Notes under the pieces: model-generated
What the model was told of the DNA's origin: nothing
Database searches by the model: none
The model's input: the letters and a program-made list of their open reading frames with translations, nothing else
Shown: one piece after another, positions 43,693 to 52,351 of the stretch
Position numbering within the stretch: the first letter of the stretch is position 1
Layout: the number at the start of each line of letters is the position of its first letter
Assembly: GCA_945952415.1 (NCBI GenBank)
Contig: CAMFIF010000006.1
Span: 62,001 to 126,000, forward strand
Direction of reading: 5' to 3'
DNA: 64,000 bases
From: an uncultured Rhizobium sp.
Lineage (GTDB): Bacteria; Pseudomonadota; Alphaproteobacteria; Rhizobiales; Rhizobiaceae
Translations under genes and position numbers: made by a program

Positions 43693-43775
43693 GCTTTCCG
43701 TCCGGCGGGAACCGAGACCGGTGACCGCGGAGCCTCCCCGCGCGCCTGATCCGGCCACAATCCCGCTGCGTTTCA

Positions 43776-43805
43776 TCCGCCCGACCCATGGTCGGGCGGA
43801 TTTTT
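43776..43805 (+). terminator. Rho-independent terminator of the DUF3618 operon
   Basis: Perfect 11-bp stem TCCGCCCGACC / GGTCGGGCGGA with a 3-base loop, followed by TTTTTCG. It also lies just past the end of the convergent yihY-like gene and may serve both. Confidence 0.92.
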
Positions 43806-43814
43806 CGTGTTCGC

Positions 43815-44675
43815 TCAGACGAGCTTTTCCCGCTTGTCTTTGAAGTCATGGCGCTCCTTGTTGTATTCGGCGCCCACGAGCACGATGAAGACCGAAAGCC
43901 ACAGCCAGACGAGAAGGCCGATCAGCGCGCCGAGCGCGCCGTAGGTGGCGTTATAATCGGCGAAATTGGCGAGATAATAGGAAAAGCCCGCGGAAGCGGC
44001 GAGCCAGGCAAGGGTTGCCAGCAGCGCGCCCTTGAAGATCTGGCGAAAGGGCAGCGGCTTCCGGCTCGGCCCGTAGCGATAGAGCAGCAGCACCTCTGCC
44101 AGCACCAGAAGCGTGATGACAGGCCAGGGCGCCAGCCGCACCAGCACATCCGCCCAGCCATCCAGATGCAGGAAAGCGAGCACCGCCGGGATCACCCCCA
44201 TGCCGATCACCACAAGCACCCCGACCAGCATGGTGCCGAGCGTGAAGCCGAGCGCAATCAGGTTGAGACGCAGGAAGGAGCGGGTCTCGGTGAGGTCATA
44301 GGCAATGTTCATCGCCTCGAAGAGCGCCTTCACCCCGCTGATTGCGCTCCAGAGAGCAACGAGAAAGCCGACGAGCACGGTGGTGCTGAGCGCCAGCGGC
44401 TCCTTGCCCGCGAGATCGTCGAGCTGCCGCGCGACAAGATCGAGCGCCCCCGGCGGCAGGACCGGGGAGAGCAGCCGGATCTGCCCGCCGAGATCGGCGG
44501 GTTCGGTGAAAAGCCCGTAGAGCCCCACCAGCACGGCAAGCGCCGGAAAGGAGGCTAGAAGAATATAATAGGTGACGCCCGCGGAGGCCATGGAGATCCG
44601 GTCTCCGGCAATTTCCGCAAAGGTCCGGCGAAGGACCGGGCTGAACATGATCCGGTAGGTGTGACTGAGGGGCAT
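43815..44675 (-). CDS. YihY/BrkB family inner-membrane protein
   Basis: 286 residues with about six membrane spans. Family marks: MASAGVTYYILLASFPALAVLVG near the start, then ALWSAISGVKALFEAMNIAYD and GALIGLLVWLWLSVFIVLVGAEYN near the C-terminus. The family was once called ribonuclease BN, which was a misassignment; the true function is unknown, with proposals of transport. Single gene with a GGAAC-N17-CGTA promoter-like sequence 60-80 bp upstream, which suits a general-stress regulon membership shared with the neighbouring DUF3618 operon. Confidence 0.88.
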   Translation of the reverse strand: MPLSHTYRIMFSPVLRRTFAEIAGDRISMASAGVTYYILLASFPALAVLVGLYGLFTEPADLGGQIRLLSPVLPPGALDLVARQLDDLAGKEPLALSTTVLVGFLVALWSAISGVKALFEAMNIAYDLTETRSFLRLNLIALGFTLGTMLVGVLVVIGMGVIPAVLAFLHLDGWADVLVRLAPWPVITLLVLAEVLLLYRYGPSRKPLPFRQIFKGALLATLAWLAASAGFSYYLANFADYNATYGALGALIGLLVWLWLSVFIVLVGAEYNKERHDFKDKREKLV

Positions 44676-44733
44676 GGACGCTTTTCCATTGGCTTTCGGG
44701 GCGAAAGAACGGCCCCTTTCGTGACGCGGACAT

Positions 44734-44759
44734 TACGCTCGGCCCCGTTCAATGGTTCC
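44734..44759 (-). promoter_or_regulatory. Candidate EcfG-type promoter of the yihY-like gene
   Basis: On the minus strand GGAAC (44759-44755), 17 bases, then CGTA (44737-44734). The alphaproteobacterial general-stress consensus is GGAAC-N16/17-CGTT, so there is one mismatch in the -10 box. Confidence 0.35.
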
Positions 44760-44951
44760 CTCGGGTTTCCCCCTTCCGCACGGCCGGCCGCCTTTCCAGG
44801 CAGGGTGTGCCGCCCCCCGGCCTCTGGCGCCAAAGCCCGTGTCCCGTCAGATACTTGGCTTGGCTTGACACCCCGCGAAAACCGTCCGTGGCAGCGGAAC
44901 CAGTCGCTCCTCCCGCGGTTTATGCATGCGAAACAAGTGAGGGGTTTTCCC
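44760..44951. promoter_or_regulatory. Upstream region of the cyanophycin operon
   Basis: About 190 bp, presumably containing the cphA promoter. A CTTGAC box at 44862-44867 resembles a -35 element, but no convincing -10 follows. Confidence 0.3.
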
Positions 44952-47714
44952 ATGACATCCAAGGTTCAGGATCGCCGGCAGGCACCGGCCCATTCTCTGT
45001 GCGTGCTCGAAACGGCGGTTTATCGCGGTCCCCATTTCCACAGCCGCACCCCGATGGTGCGGATCAGGATCGATCTCGGCCGGCTCGAAGACTATCCGAC
45101 CGACCGCATCCCCGGCTTTGCCGCGGCCCTTGCCGAAAGCCTGCCGGGCCTTGCCGAGCACGGCTGCAGCTATGGCGAGCCCGGCGGCTTCCTCCGCCGG
45201 ATGGAGGAGGGCACCTGGCTCGGCCATATGGCCGAACATGTGGCGCTCGAAATCCAGGCCATGGCGGGTGCAACCGTCACCCGCGGCAAGACCCGCTCCG
45301 TGCCCGGTGAACCGGGCGTCTATGACATGATGTTCGCCTATGAGGACAGTAAGACCGGTCTTCTCGCCGGCCGCTTCGCGCTGGAGCTCATCGAGAGCCT
45401 TCTGCCCGAGACGCTTCGCGGCTTTGCGGGCCTCGACAGCCTGCCCGCCTCGCCGCTTGCCGCCTTTTCGCTTCCGGAGGCGGTCGAGCATCTGAAGGAG
45501 ATGCGGGCGGAACGGGCGCTCGGCCCCACCACGGCCTCGCTGGTCAGCGAGGCCGAACGGCGCGGCATTCCCTGGCGGCGGATCGGCTCCGGCAGCCTGA
45601 TCGAATTCGGCTATGGCCGCAATGCCCGGCGCATCTGCGCCAGCTGCACGTCGCTGACCTCGGAGATCGCCACGGAAATCGCCAGCGACAAGGACATGAC
45701 CAACCGGCTTCTGGACGAGGCGGGCCTGCCCGTGCCCCGGGCGCGGATCGTCACTTCGGCTGAAGCCGCGGTGGAAGCGGCGGAATGGCTCGGCTATCCC
45801 GTCGTCACCAAGCCGCTCGACGGCAATCACGGCCGCGGCGTCAATGTCGGCCTTGCCGATGCGTCGGAAGTGGAATGGGGCTTTGGACAGGCCCGGGAAC
45901 ACGGCCGCCATGTGCTTGTCGAACAGCATTTCGAAGGGGCCGATCATCGCATCCTGATCATCGGCGGCAAGCTGGTGGCAGCCGCCAAGCGCCTTCCCGC
46001 CCATGTCACCGGAGACGGTCTTTCCTCCATCGCCGCCCTGATCGAGCGTGAAAACCGCAATCCGAAACGGGGAGAGGGCCACGAGGCACCGATGACCCGC
46101 ATCACCGTTGATGAATGCCTGCTTCATTTCATCGCCCGGGCCGGTCTTTCGCTGGACAGCGTGCCTGAGAAGGGTGCCTTCGTGCAGCTCCGTCCCACCG
46201 CCAATCTCTCGACCGGCGGCAGCGCCATCGACGTCACCGACGTCATTCATCCAGACACGATCAGGATCGCCGAACGGGCGGCCCGGCTCGTCGGCCTCGA
46301 CATTGCCGGCATCGATTTCGTCACGCCCGATATTACCTGCCCGGTCGAGGAGGTGGGCGGCGGCATCATCGAGGTCAATGCGGGGCCGGGTTTCCGCATG
46401 CATATCTACCCCTCGGAAGGCCAGTCGCGAAATGTGGCTGCCCCGGTGCTCGACAGCCTCTTCCCCGCCGGCAGCCCGGCGACGATCCCGGTCTTTGCCG
46501 TCACCGGCACAAATGGCAAGACCACCACGGCCCGCATGCTGGCCCATATCATGGCGGCGACGGGCAAGAAGATGGGGCTCACCACGAGCACCGGCGTCTT
46601 CATCGGCGGCGAAAAGATCATGTCGGGCGATTGCACCGGCCCGCGCAGCGCCCGCCTGGTGCTGACCGATCCGCAGGTGGAGGTGGCGGTGCTCGAAACC
46701 GCCCGCGGCGGCCTGCTGCGCGAAGGCCTGGCCTTCCGCCATTGCGATATCGGCTGCGTGACCAATGTCGGCAGTGACCATCTGGGCCTCAGGGGCATCG
46801 AGACGGTGGAAGATCTCGCCGAGGTGAAGTCCGTGGTGGTCGAGGCCGTGCGCGACGGGGGCTGGAGCATCCTCAATGCGGACAATCCGCTGACGGCGGA
46901 AATGGCCGCCATTGCCGGCGGCAGCATCTGCTGGTTCACCGGCAAGGCCCGGCCGGACTGGCCGACCTTCCTGAAGGACCATGTGCGCCGCGGCGGCCGG
47001 GCGATTGCCGGGGGCCGGCAGACGGGCTCTTCCGATATCGTGCTCTATGATGGTGGCGCAGCCTTCCTGGTCGGGCGGGTGGAGGATATTCCCGCCACGC
47101 TGCAGGGTCTTGCGGATTTCAACGTCGAGAATGCGCTGGCCGCGGCCGCCATGGCGATATGCCATGGCGTGCCGATCCCGGCCATCCGCGCTGCCCTTTC
47201 CACCTTCGGCAGCAGCTGGGAACAGTCGCCCGGCCGGCTCAACATCGTCGACCGGAACGGCTTCCGCACGATCATCGATTATGCCCACAATGCCCATGGG
47301 CTTCGGGCGCTCGGCCAGCTCATCGATCGGCTCCGGCCCTCTCATCGCCGCGTCATCGGCGTGGTCGGCATGCCGGGCGACCGGCGGGATTCCGATATTG
47401 CCGAGATCGGCGAACTGGCCGGCCACCTCTTCGATCTCGTGCTGATCAAGGAGGACGAAGACCGGCGCGGCCGTGCGCCGGGCGAGGTCGCATCGCTTCT
47501 TGCGGGTGGCCTCAGCCGCGGTGGGCTCGATCCACGGGCGCTCTGCATCGTGCCGGAAGAGGTGCGCGCCGTGTCGGCCGCCCTCAACCTCGCCCGGGAG
47601 GGCGATCTCGTCGTGATCATGGCCGACGATCTCGAGGCGGTCTGGAGCCGGGTCTCTACCCATGAGCGCCCGCAGGACGGCGGCAGCTCGCCCCTGAACG
47701 TGGCGGCGGAATAG
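44952..47714 (+). CDS. cphA: Cyanophycin synthetase
   Basis: 920 residues, family length. Polymerises Asp and Arg into multi-L-arginyl-poly-L-aspartate with ATP. Three parts are visible: the N-terminal cyanophycin-specific domain (MVRIRIDLGRLEDYPTDRI), an ATP-grasp domain (KPLDGNHGRGVNVG near 287, with EVNAGPGFRMH) that adds Asp, and a C-terminal Mur-ligase-like domain (AVTGTNGKTTTARML near 516, IDYAHNAHG) that adds Arg. All key motifs are intact. First of an operon with the isoaspartyl peptidase and cyanophycinase genes, 3 bp before the next start. Shows the organism can store nitrogen in cyanophycin granules. Confidence 0.95.
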   Translation: MTSKVQDRRQAPAHSLCVLETAVYRGPHFHSRTPMVRIRIDLGRLEDYPTDRIPGFAAALAESLPGLAEHGCSYGEPGGFLRRMEEGTWLGHMAEHVALEIQAMAGATVTRGKTRSVPGEPGVYDMMFAYEDSKTGLLAGRFALELIESLLPETLRGFAGLDSLPASPLAAFSLPEAVEHLKEMRAERALGPTTASLVSEAERRGIPWRRIGSGSLIEFGYGRNARRICASCTSLTSEIATEIASDKDMTNRLLDEAGLPVPRARIVTSAEAAVEAAEWLGYPVVTKPLDGNHGRGVNVGLADASEVEWGFGQAREHGRHVLVEQHFEGADHRILIIGGKLVAAAKRLPAHVTGDGLSSIAALIERENRNPKRGEGHEAPMTRITVDECLLHFIARAGLSLDSVPEKGAFVQLRPTANLSTGGSAIDVTDVIHPDTIRIAERAARLVGLDIAGIDFVTPDITCPVEEVGGGIIEVNAGPGFRMHIYPSEGQSRNVAAPVLDSLFPAGSPATIPVFAVTGTNGKTTTARMLAHIMAATGKKMGLTTSTGVFIGGEKIMSGDCTGPRSARLVLTDPQVEVAVLETARGGLLREGLAFRHCDIGCVTNVGSDHLGLRGIETVEDLAEVKSVVVEAVRDGGWSILNADNPLTAEMAAIAGGSICWFTGKARPDWPTFLKDHVRRGGRAIAGGRQTGSSDIVLYDGGAAFLVGRVEDIPATLQGLADFNVENALAAAAMAICHGVPIPAIRAALSTFGSSWEQSPGRLNIVDRNGFRTIIDYAHNAHGLRALGQLIDRLRPSHRRVIGVVGMPGDRRDSDIAEIGELAGHLFDLVLIKEDEDRRGRAPGEVASLLAGGLSRGGLDPRALCIVPEEVRAVSAALNLAREGDLVVIMADDLEAVWSRVSTHERPQDGGSSPLNVAAE

Positions 47715-47717
47715 GGG

Positions 47718-48593
47718 ATGTCCATGTGGTCCCTCATTCTTCACGGCGGCGCGAAGACCATCGAGCCTTCCGACGAGGCGGCCAATCGAAAGGGCTGCGC
47801 CCGGGCGCTTCAGGCCGGCACGGACATTCTCGCCGCGGGCGGCGGCGCCATCGATGCCGTTCTGGCCGCCGTGCGGGCGCTGGAGGACGACCCGACCTTC
47901 AATGCCGGCTATGGCAGCGTGCTGAATGCCGAAGGCGAAGTGGAAACCTGTGCCGCCCTGATGGAGGGCAACCGCTTTCAGGTCGGCGCGATTGCCGCGG
48001 CGCAAGGGATCCGCAATCCCATCGAGGCCGCCCGGGCCATGCTCGAGGAGGAGCCGGTGCTCATTGCCGGGCGCGGCGCCCATCTCTTCGCGCGGGAGCA
48101 TGGCGCCGCCACCTGCCGGCCGGAGGATCTCGCCCCGCCTGGCAAGGCCTCAACCGGGCCGGAAGGGCGCCATGATACGGTGGGTGCCGTGGCGCTCGAC
48201 CGTGACGGGCGCATGGCCACCGCCGTTTCCACCGGCGGGGTGGAGGGCAAGCCGCCGGGCCGGGTGGGCGACAGCCCGCAGCCGGGCTGCGGGTTCTACT
48301 GCGACGATCGCCTGGGCGGCGTCGTCTTTTCCGGCGATGGCGAGCATATCGCCCGGTGCATGCTGGCAGCGGGAGTGATGCACGCGCTCAGCGAACAGAT
48401 CGCCCCCGACGATGCCGTCCGCGCCGCTCTTGAGCGGCTCGAGGAAATCGGCGGGGAGGCGGGCGGTATTCTGCTCACCCCGCTCGGGCAGTTGGGCTTT
48501 GCCCATAACAGCAGCCATTTCGCCGTCGCCTTTGCGTCGAGCGAGGCACCGGAACCCCGGATCTATCTCAGAAAGGACGAGGCCGCAGAATGA
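47718..48593 (+). CDS. iaaA: Isoaspartyl peptidase / plant-type L-asparaginase
   Basis: 291 residues, an Ntn-hydrolase made as an inactive precursor. Self-cleavage should occur before Thr154 in RHDTVGAVALD, freeing the nucleophile; the N-terminal SLILHGGAKTI and the C-terminal GGVEGKPPGRVGDSP substrate loop are in place. In this operon its job is probably to split beta-aspartyl-arginine, the dipeptide released by cyanophycinase, into Asp and Arg. Overlaps the cyanophycinase start by 4 bp. Confidence 0.93.
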   Translation: MSMWSLILHGGAKTIEPSDEAANRKGCARALQAGTDILAAGGGAIDAVLAAVRALEDDPTFNAGYGSVLNAEGEVETCAALMEGNRFQVGAIAAAQGIRNPIEAARAMLEEEPVLIAGRGAHLFAREHGAATCRPEDLAPPGKASTGPEGRHDTVGAVALDRDGRMATAVSTGGVEGKPPGRVGDSPQPGCGFYCDDRLGGVVFSGDGEHIARCMLAAGVMHALSEQIAPDDAVRAALERLEEIGGEAGGILLTPLGQLGFAHNSSHFAVAFASSEAPEPRIYLRKDEAAE

Positions 48594-49411
48594 AGGAGGG
48601 CAGAAGCGCAACAAACCGGCAGGGCACCCTGATCATCATTGGCGGCCATGAGGACCATGAGGGCGACCGGATCATCCTCAAGGAGGTGGCGCGCCACATC
48701 CGGGACGGAAGGCTGGTGCTGGCCACCGTCGCCTCCCATGAGCCGGACGGCTATCTGAAACGCTATCAGGCCTCCTTTGCCGATCTCGGCGTCACCGAAA
48801 TCAGCGAGCTCTATGTGGAGGAGCGGGAGGATGCGGCGCTGGACGAAAAGCTGGCCGGGCTCGACAATGTCCATGCGGTCTTCTTCTCCGGCGGCGACCA
48901 GCTGCGCATCACGAGCCTGATCGGCGACACGCCGATCTACCAGCGCGTGCACGAGATCTTCCGAAGCGGCGGGGTGGTGGCAGGCACCTCCGCGGGCGCC
49001 TCGGCGATGAGCGACACGATGCTGGTGCGCGGCTCCAACCAGACCTCCTTCCGCATCGGGGATCTCAGCATGGCGCCGGGCCTCGGCCTCATGCCCAATG
49101 CCATCATCGACCAGCATTTTGCCGAGCGCGGCCGCATCGGCCGCCTGATCGGCGCTGTCTCGCAAAATCCGCGCGTTCTCGGCATCGGCATCGACGAGGA
49201 TACGGCCATCGTCGTGCAGGGCACCTCCTTCCGGGTGATCGGAAGCGGCGCGGTCTATCTGGTCGATGCGGGCGCCGTCAGCCATTCCAACATCGCCGAG
49301 GCGGCCGCCGACGAGGCGCTGTCGATCTATGATCTCACCCTGCACGTGCTCTCCTCCGGCGACGCCTTCGATCTCGAAACCCGCCGCCCGAGCCGGGCAA
49401 GGGAGAATTGA
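48590..49411 (+). CDS. cphB: Cyanophycinase
   Basis: 273 residues, peptidase family S51. TLIIIGGHEDHEGDRIIL opens the domain; the nucleophile is Ser134 in VAGTSAGASAMS, with FFSGGDQLRI before it and GLGLMPNAIIDQHFAERGRIGR after, all typical of CphB. It cuts cyanophycin into beta-Asp-Arg dipeptides. It has no signal peptide, so it is the intracellular form acting on the cell's own granules. Ends the operon in front of a strong terminator. Confidence 0.95.
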   Translation: MKEGRSATNRQGTLIIIGGHEDHEGDRIILKEVARHIRDGRLVLATVASHEPDGYLKRYQASFADLGVTEISELYVEEREDAALDEKLAGLDNVHAVFFSGGDQLRITSLIGDTPIYQRVHEIFRSGGVVAGTSAGASAMSDTMLVRGSNQTSFRIGDLSMAPGLGLMPNAIIDQHFAERGRIGRLIGAVSQNPRVLGIGIDEDTAIVVQGTSFRVIGSGAVYLVDAGAVSHSNIAEAAADEALSIYDLTLHVLSSGDAFDLETRRPSRAREN

Positions 49412-49425
49412 CAGTCACCATGAGA

Positions 49426-49460
49426 AAAGCCCCTCCGGACGCCGGGTCCGGAGGGGCTTT
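49426..49460. terminator. Bidirectional terminator between cphB and the Sel1 gene
   Basis: A perfect 15-bp stem (AAAGCCCCTCCGGAC / GTCCGGAGGGGCTTT) with a 5-base loop between the convergent genes. The A/T ends let it work in both directions. Confidence 0.9.
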
Positions 49461-49491
49461 GCAGGGTGGTCATCCCTGATGGGTTCTAGCC

Positions 49492-51873
49492 TCAGAGCAG
49501 ACTTGCCAGCACATTGGTGGTGCGGCCCGACATCGGCCCCTGGCGGCATTCGCTCGCCCGGCCATTTGCGGCGCAGAAGGCGGCAATGGCCCGCACGGTG
49601 GGGGCGGTCAGCTGGCCGTTCGGCTTGCCCTTGTAGAGGCCCTTTTCCGCCAGTGCCGACTGGACGACAAAGACATAGGCATTTTCATTGGCACTGCGCA
49701 GCTGGTTGATCGCGCCCGCCCGCTGGGTGGAGGGAACGGTCCTCAGCTCCTCGGCAATCCGGGCATAGGCGCGCGTATCGAAGGCCGTGCTGGCATCGAT
49801 GAGGAGTTCGGCAAGCCGCGCTTCGCCGGGCTGGAGCAGGGCGCGGTAGGTTTCCAGCACGGCCTTGGCCTTGCGGGGGCTCCTGGCAATATCCTTGCCC
49901 CGGCCGTCCCGGTAATAGGAGATCAGCTGGTTCACGGAACCCTTGTCGCCGCCCTTGGCGCCTGCCGCGAGAAGCGCGACCGCCTTGGCGACGTTCTTCT
50001 TGACGCCAAGGCCATAGAGATAGGCATTGGCAAGCGTACCCATGCCCTGCAGGTTACCGGCGGCCTGTGCTTCCACCAGCAGCTTGATGCCGGTCTCCGG
50101 CTTGGAGAGCGTGCCGAACTTGCGGTAGACATGGCCGCTCGCGAGCGAGGCGACCCCCGATGGCTGCCCCTTGGCGGCGGCGAGCTTGAAATTCTCGATC
50201 GCCCGTTTCGGATTGGCTTTCACCAGCACCCCGTCCCGGTAGATTTCGCCGATGCGTATATAGGCATAGGCATTGCCTGCACTGGCGGATTTCTCATAGT
50301 TTTCGAGCGCCTTCGCCCCATCGAGCGGCAACGGCCCGCGGGAATAGAGGTCGCCCAGCGCCTGGAAGGCGCCCTGATCGCCCTTGTCGGCGGCGGCCTG
50401 GATGAGGGCCACGCCCTTGTCCACGTCGACGGCCACGCCCTGGCCCGCAATCAGCATCTTGCCGAGGCTGACGGAGCCCGCCGCCACGCCGGCATCGGAG
50501 GCTTTCTGGAACGAGTCCAGCGCCCTGGTGAGATCCTGCGGAACGAGGAGGCCATCCCGGTACAGCTCGCCGATGCGCAGGGTCGCATAGGCATTTCCGG
50601 CCTTGGCCGCCTTCTCGAAGTAATCGATCGCTTTCGCACCGTCGATGGGAAGCGGGCCGCGGGCGTAAAGATCGCCCATCGCCTGAAGCGCACCCTGATC
50701 GCCCTTGTCGGTGGCCGCCTGGATGAGGGCCACGCCCTTGTCCACGTCGACGGCCACGCCCTGGCCTGCAATCAGCATCTTGCCGAGATTGACGGCACCG
50801 GCAGCGACACCCGCATCGGAGGCTTTCTGGAAAGCGTCCATCGCCTTGGCGGAGTCCTGTGATACCACCCGCCCGTCCCGGTAGATTTCGCCGATCCGCA
50901 CATAGGCATAGGCATTGCCGGCACTGGCGGATTTCTCGTAGTTTTCCAGCGCCTTGGCCCCATCGAGCGGCAGCGGCCCGCGCGAATAGAGGTCGCCGAG
51001 CGTCTGGAAAGCGCCCTGATCGCCCATGTCGGCGGCGCTCTGGATCAGTGCCGTGCCCCTGTTCACGTCAGCAGGCATGCCCTGGCCGGCAATCAGCATC
51101 TTGCCGAGATTGACGGAACCGGCCACAACCCCGGCATCGGAGGCTTTCTGGAAGGAATCAAGGGCCTTGGCGAGATCCCGGGGCACGATAAGGCCATCCC
51201 GGTAAAGCTCGCCAATGCGGACATTTGCATAGGCGTTGCCGGCATTTGCGGACTTTTCGAAATAGTCGATCGCCTTCGGCCCATCGAGGGGAAGCGGGCC
51301 GCGGGCATAAAGGTCGCCCATGGCCTGAAGCCCGTCCTGATCGCCTTTCCCGGCGGCAGCCTGGATGAGGGCCAAACCCTTGTCCACGTCGGCGGCAACA
51401 CCCTGGCCGGCGATCAGCATCTTCCCCAGATTGACGGACCCGGCAGCAATACCGGCATCGGATGTTTTCCGGAAGGAATCGAGGGCCTTGGCAAGATCCT
51501 GCGGCACCACGCGCCCGTCTCGATAAAGCTCACCGATGCGCACGGTCGCATAGCCATTGCCGGCCTTCGCCGCCTTTTCGAAATAGTCGATCGCCTTCGC
51601 GCCATCGGGCGCAACGGCCCCGCCCCGCGCATAGAGGTCACCGAGGGTGAAGAGCGCATTGCTGTCCCCCTCGGCAGCCAGTTTCTCCACCTGTTGGAGT
51701 GCGGCCTGGATATCGGTCGAATTGCTGCTTGTCTTCAGTATCTTTTGCAGATCCGGCAATTTCGCCGCTGCCGCGCTGTCGTCGGCCCATGTAAAACCGG
51801 CCGAATTGCCGAGTAAAAATGCGGTTCCAAGAAGCAACGCTGCGATTCTGAGCCGTAAGGACCTGCCGATCAT
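49492..51873 (-). CDS. Secreted Sel1-repeat protein
   Basis: 793 residues. Signal peptide (LRIAALLLGTAFLLGNSAG, cut after the TWA region) and then about 16-18 Sel1-like repeats of 36-38 residues, such as AIDYFEKAAKAGNAYATLRI and GELYRDGLLVPQDL; the last part (GALAEKGLYKGKPNGQLT-like VVQSALAEKGLYKGKPNGQL) ends in a peptidoglycan-binding-like segment (TVRAIAAFC). Sel1 arrays form alpha-solenoid scaffolds for protein partners; secreted ones include the alginate factor AlgK, so an envelope or polymer-export scaffold is possible. The middle consists of near-identical 321-bp units. AGGAG lies 8 bases before the ATG. Runs convergent with the cyanophycin operon and shares its terminator. Confidence 0.85.
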   Translation of the reverse strand: MIGRSLRLRIAALLLGTAFLLGNSAGFTWADDSAAAAKLPDLQKILKTSSNSTDIQAALQQVEKLAAEGDSNALFTLGDLYARGGAVAPDGAKAIDYFEKAAKAGNGYATVRIGELYRDGRVVPQDLAKALDSFRKTSDAGIAAGSVNLGKMLIAGQGVAADVDKGLALIQAAAGKGDQDGLQAMGDLYARGPLPLDGPKAIDYFEKSANAGNAYANVRIGELYRDGLIVPRDLAKALDSFQKASDAGVVAGSVNLGKMLIAGQGMPADVNRGTALIQSAADMGDQGAFQTLGDLYSRGPLPLDGAKALENYEKSASAGNAYAYVRIGEIYRDGRVVSQDSAKAMDAFQKASDAGVAAGAVNLGKMLIAGQGVAVDVDKGVALIQAATDKGDQGALQAMGDLYARGPLPIDGAKAIDYFEKAAKAGNAYATLRIGELYRDGLLVPQDLTRALDSFQKASDAGVAAGSVSLGKMLIAGQGVAVDVDKGVALIQAAADKGDQGAFQALGDLYSRGPLPLDGAKALENYEKSASAGNAYAYIRIGEIYRDGVLVKANPKRAIENFKLAAAKGQPSGVASLASGHVYRKFGTLSKPETGIKLLVEAQAAGNLQGMGTLANAYLYGLGVKKNVAKAVALLAAGAKGGDKGSVNQLISYYRDGRGKDIARSPRKAKAVLETYRALLQPGEARLAELLIDASTAFDTRAYARIAEELRTVPSTQRAGAINQLRSANENAYVFVVQSALAEKGLYKGKPNGQLTAPTVRAIAAFCAANGRASECRQGPMSGRTTNVLASLL
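50319..51610 (-). repeat. Four tandem 321-bp repeats within the Sel1 gene
   Basis: Landmark sequences recur at exact 321-bp steps: the segment around CATCGAG at 50319, 50640, 50961, 51282 and 51603, and TCAGCATC at 50451, 50772, 51093 and 51414. Each unit encodes three Sel1 repeats (36 + 38 + 33 residues). No insertion or deletion has accumulated between units. Confidence 0.92.
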
Positions 51874-52351
51874 GGGCGATTCTCCTGTGTCTCGGGTGAG
51901 GCTATAAAAAGGGGTCAGAATATAGCCTGAAGACGCATGGGATATAATGTCCCATGGCCCGGAATGATTTGCAATACGACCATTATCCTCATGGCGGGAT
52001 GGACCGCAAGGCCAGAAGTTGCAGTCCGGATCTTCCTTGCCGGACTATGGAACGAACACCGTGGCGCTTCTGTGACGGAAAGGCGAGCGCTCGAGGCAGA
52101 GGGTTCAGGGTTGCGTCTGACCAGCAGGTTGACCGTGAAATGCAGGGCATCGGCCCCCATTCCTGCGCCTTACGAGGAGCCGGTTGGGCGCCCGCCGCGG
52201 AGATGCTTTTTCCGCAGGCTCGCTGGAACCACCCGAATTCTGGGGATCGCGCAGGCCTTGCTGCCGTTCATCGGAGGCATCTTTACCCGCGGGCTGGCGC
52301 GGCAGGAGGCTTTTGTGCATAAGGGCCGGCAATCAAACGAGATGGATGGGC
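51874..52351. other. Divergent region between the Sel1 gene and recQ
   Basis: Nearly 480 bp. Several open frames run through it on both strands, including ones continuous with recQ, but none has a ribosome site with recognisable protein sequence. It should contain the promoters of both neighbours. Confidence 0.4.

Noticed and set aside
41008..43776. A 922-residue frame antisense to the stress operon
   Set aside because: Same artefact: repetitive Arg/Gly/Ala/His composition, no ribosome site and no family motifs.
44847..48101. A 1084-residue open frame antisense to cphA/iaaA
   Set aside because: High-GC genomes with strong third-position bias give long antisense frames; no domain is recognisable and the sense genes have intact catalytic motifs.
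50319..51610. Regular repeats as a possible CRISPR array
   Set aside because: The period is 321 bp with no short repeat/spacer pattern, and the repeats are in frame within a Sel1 protein.
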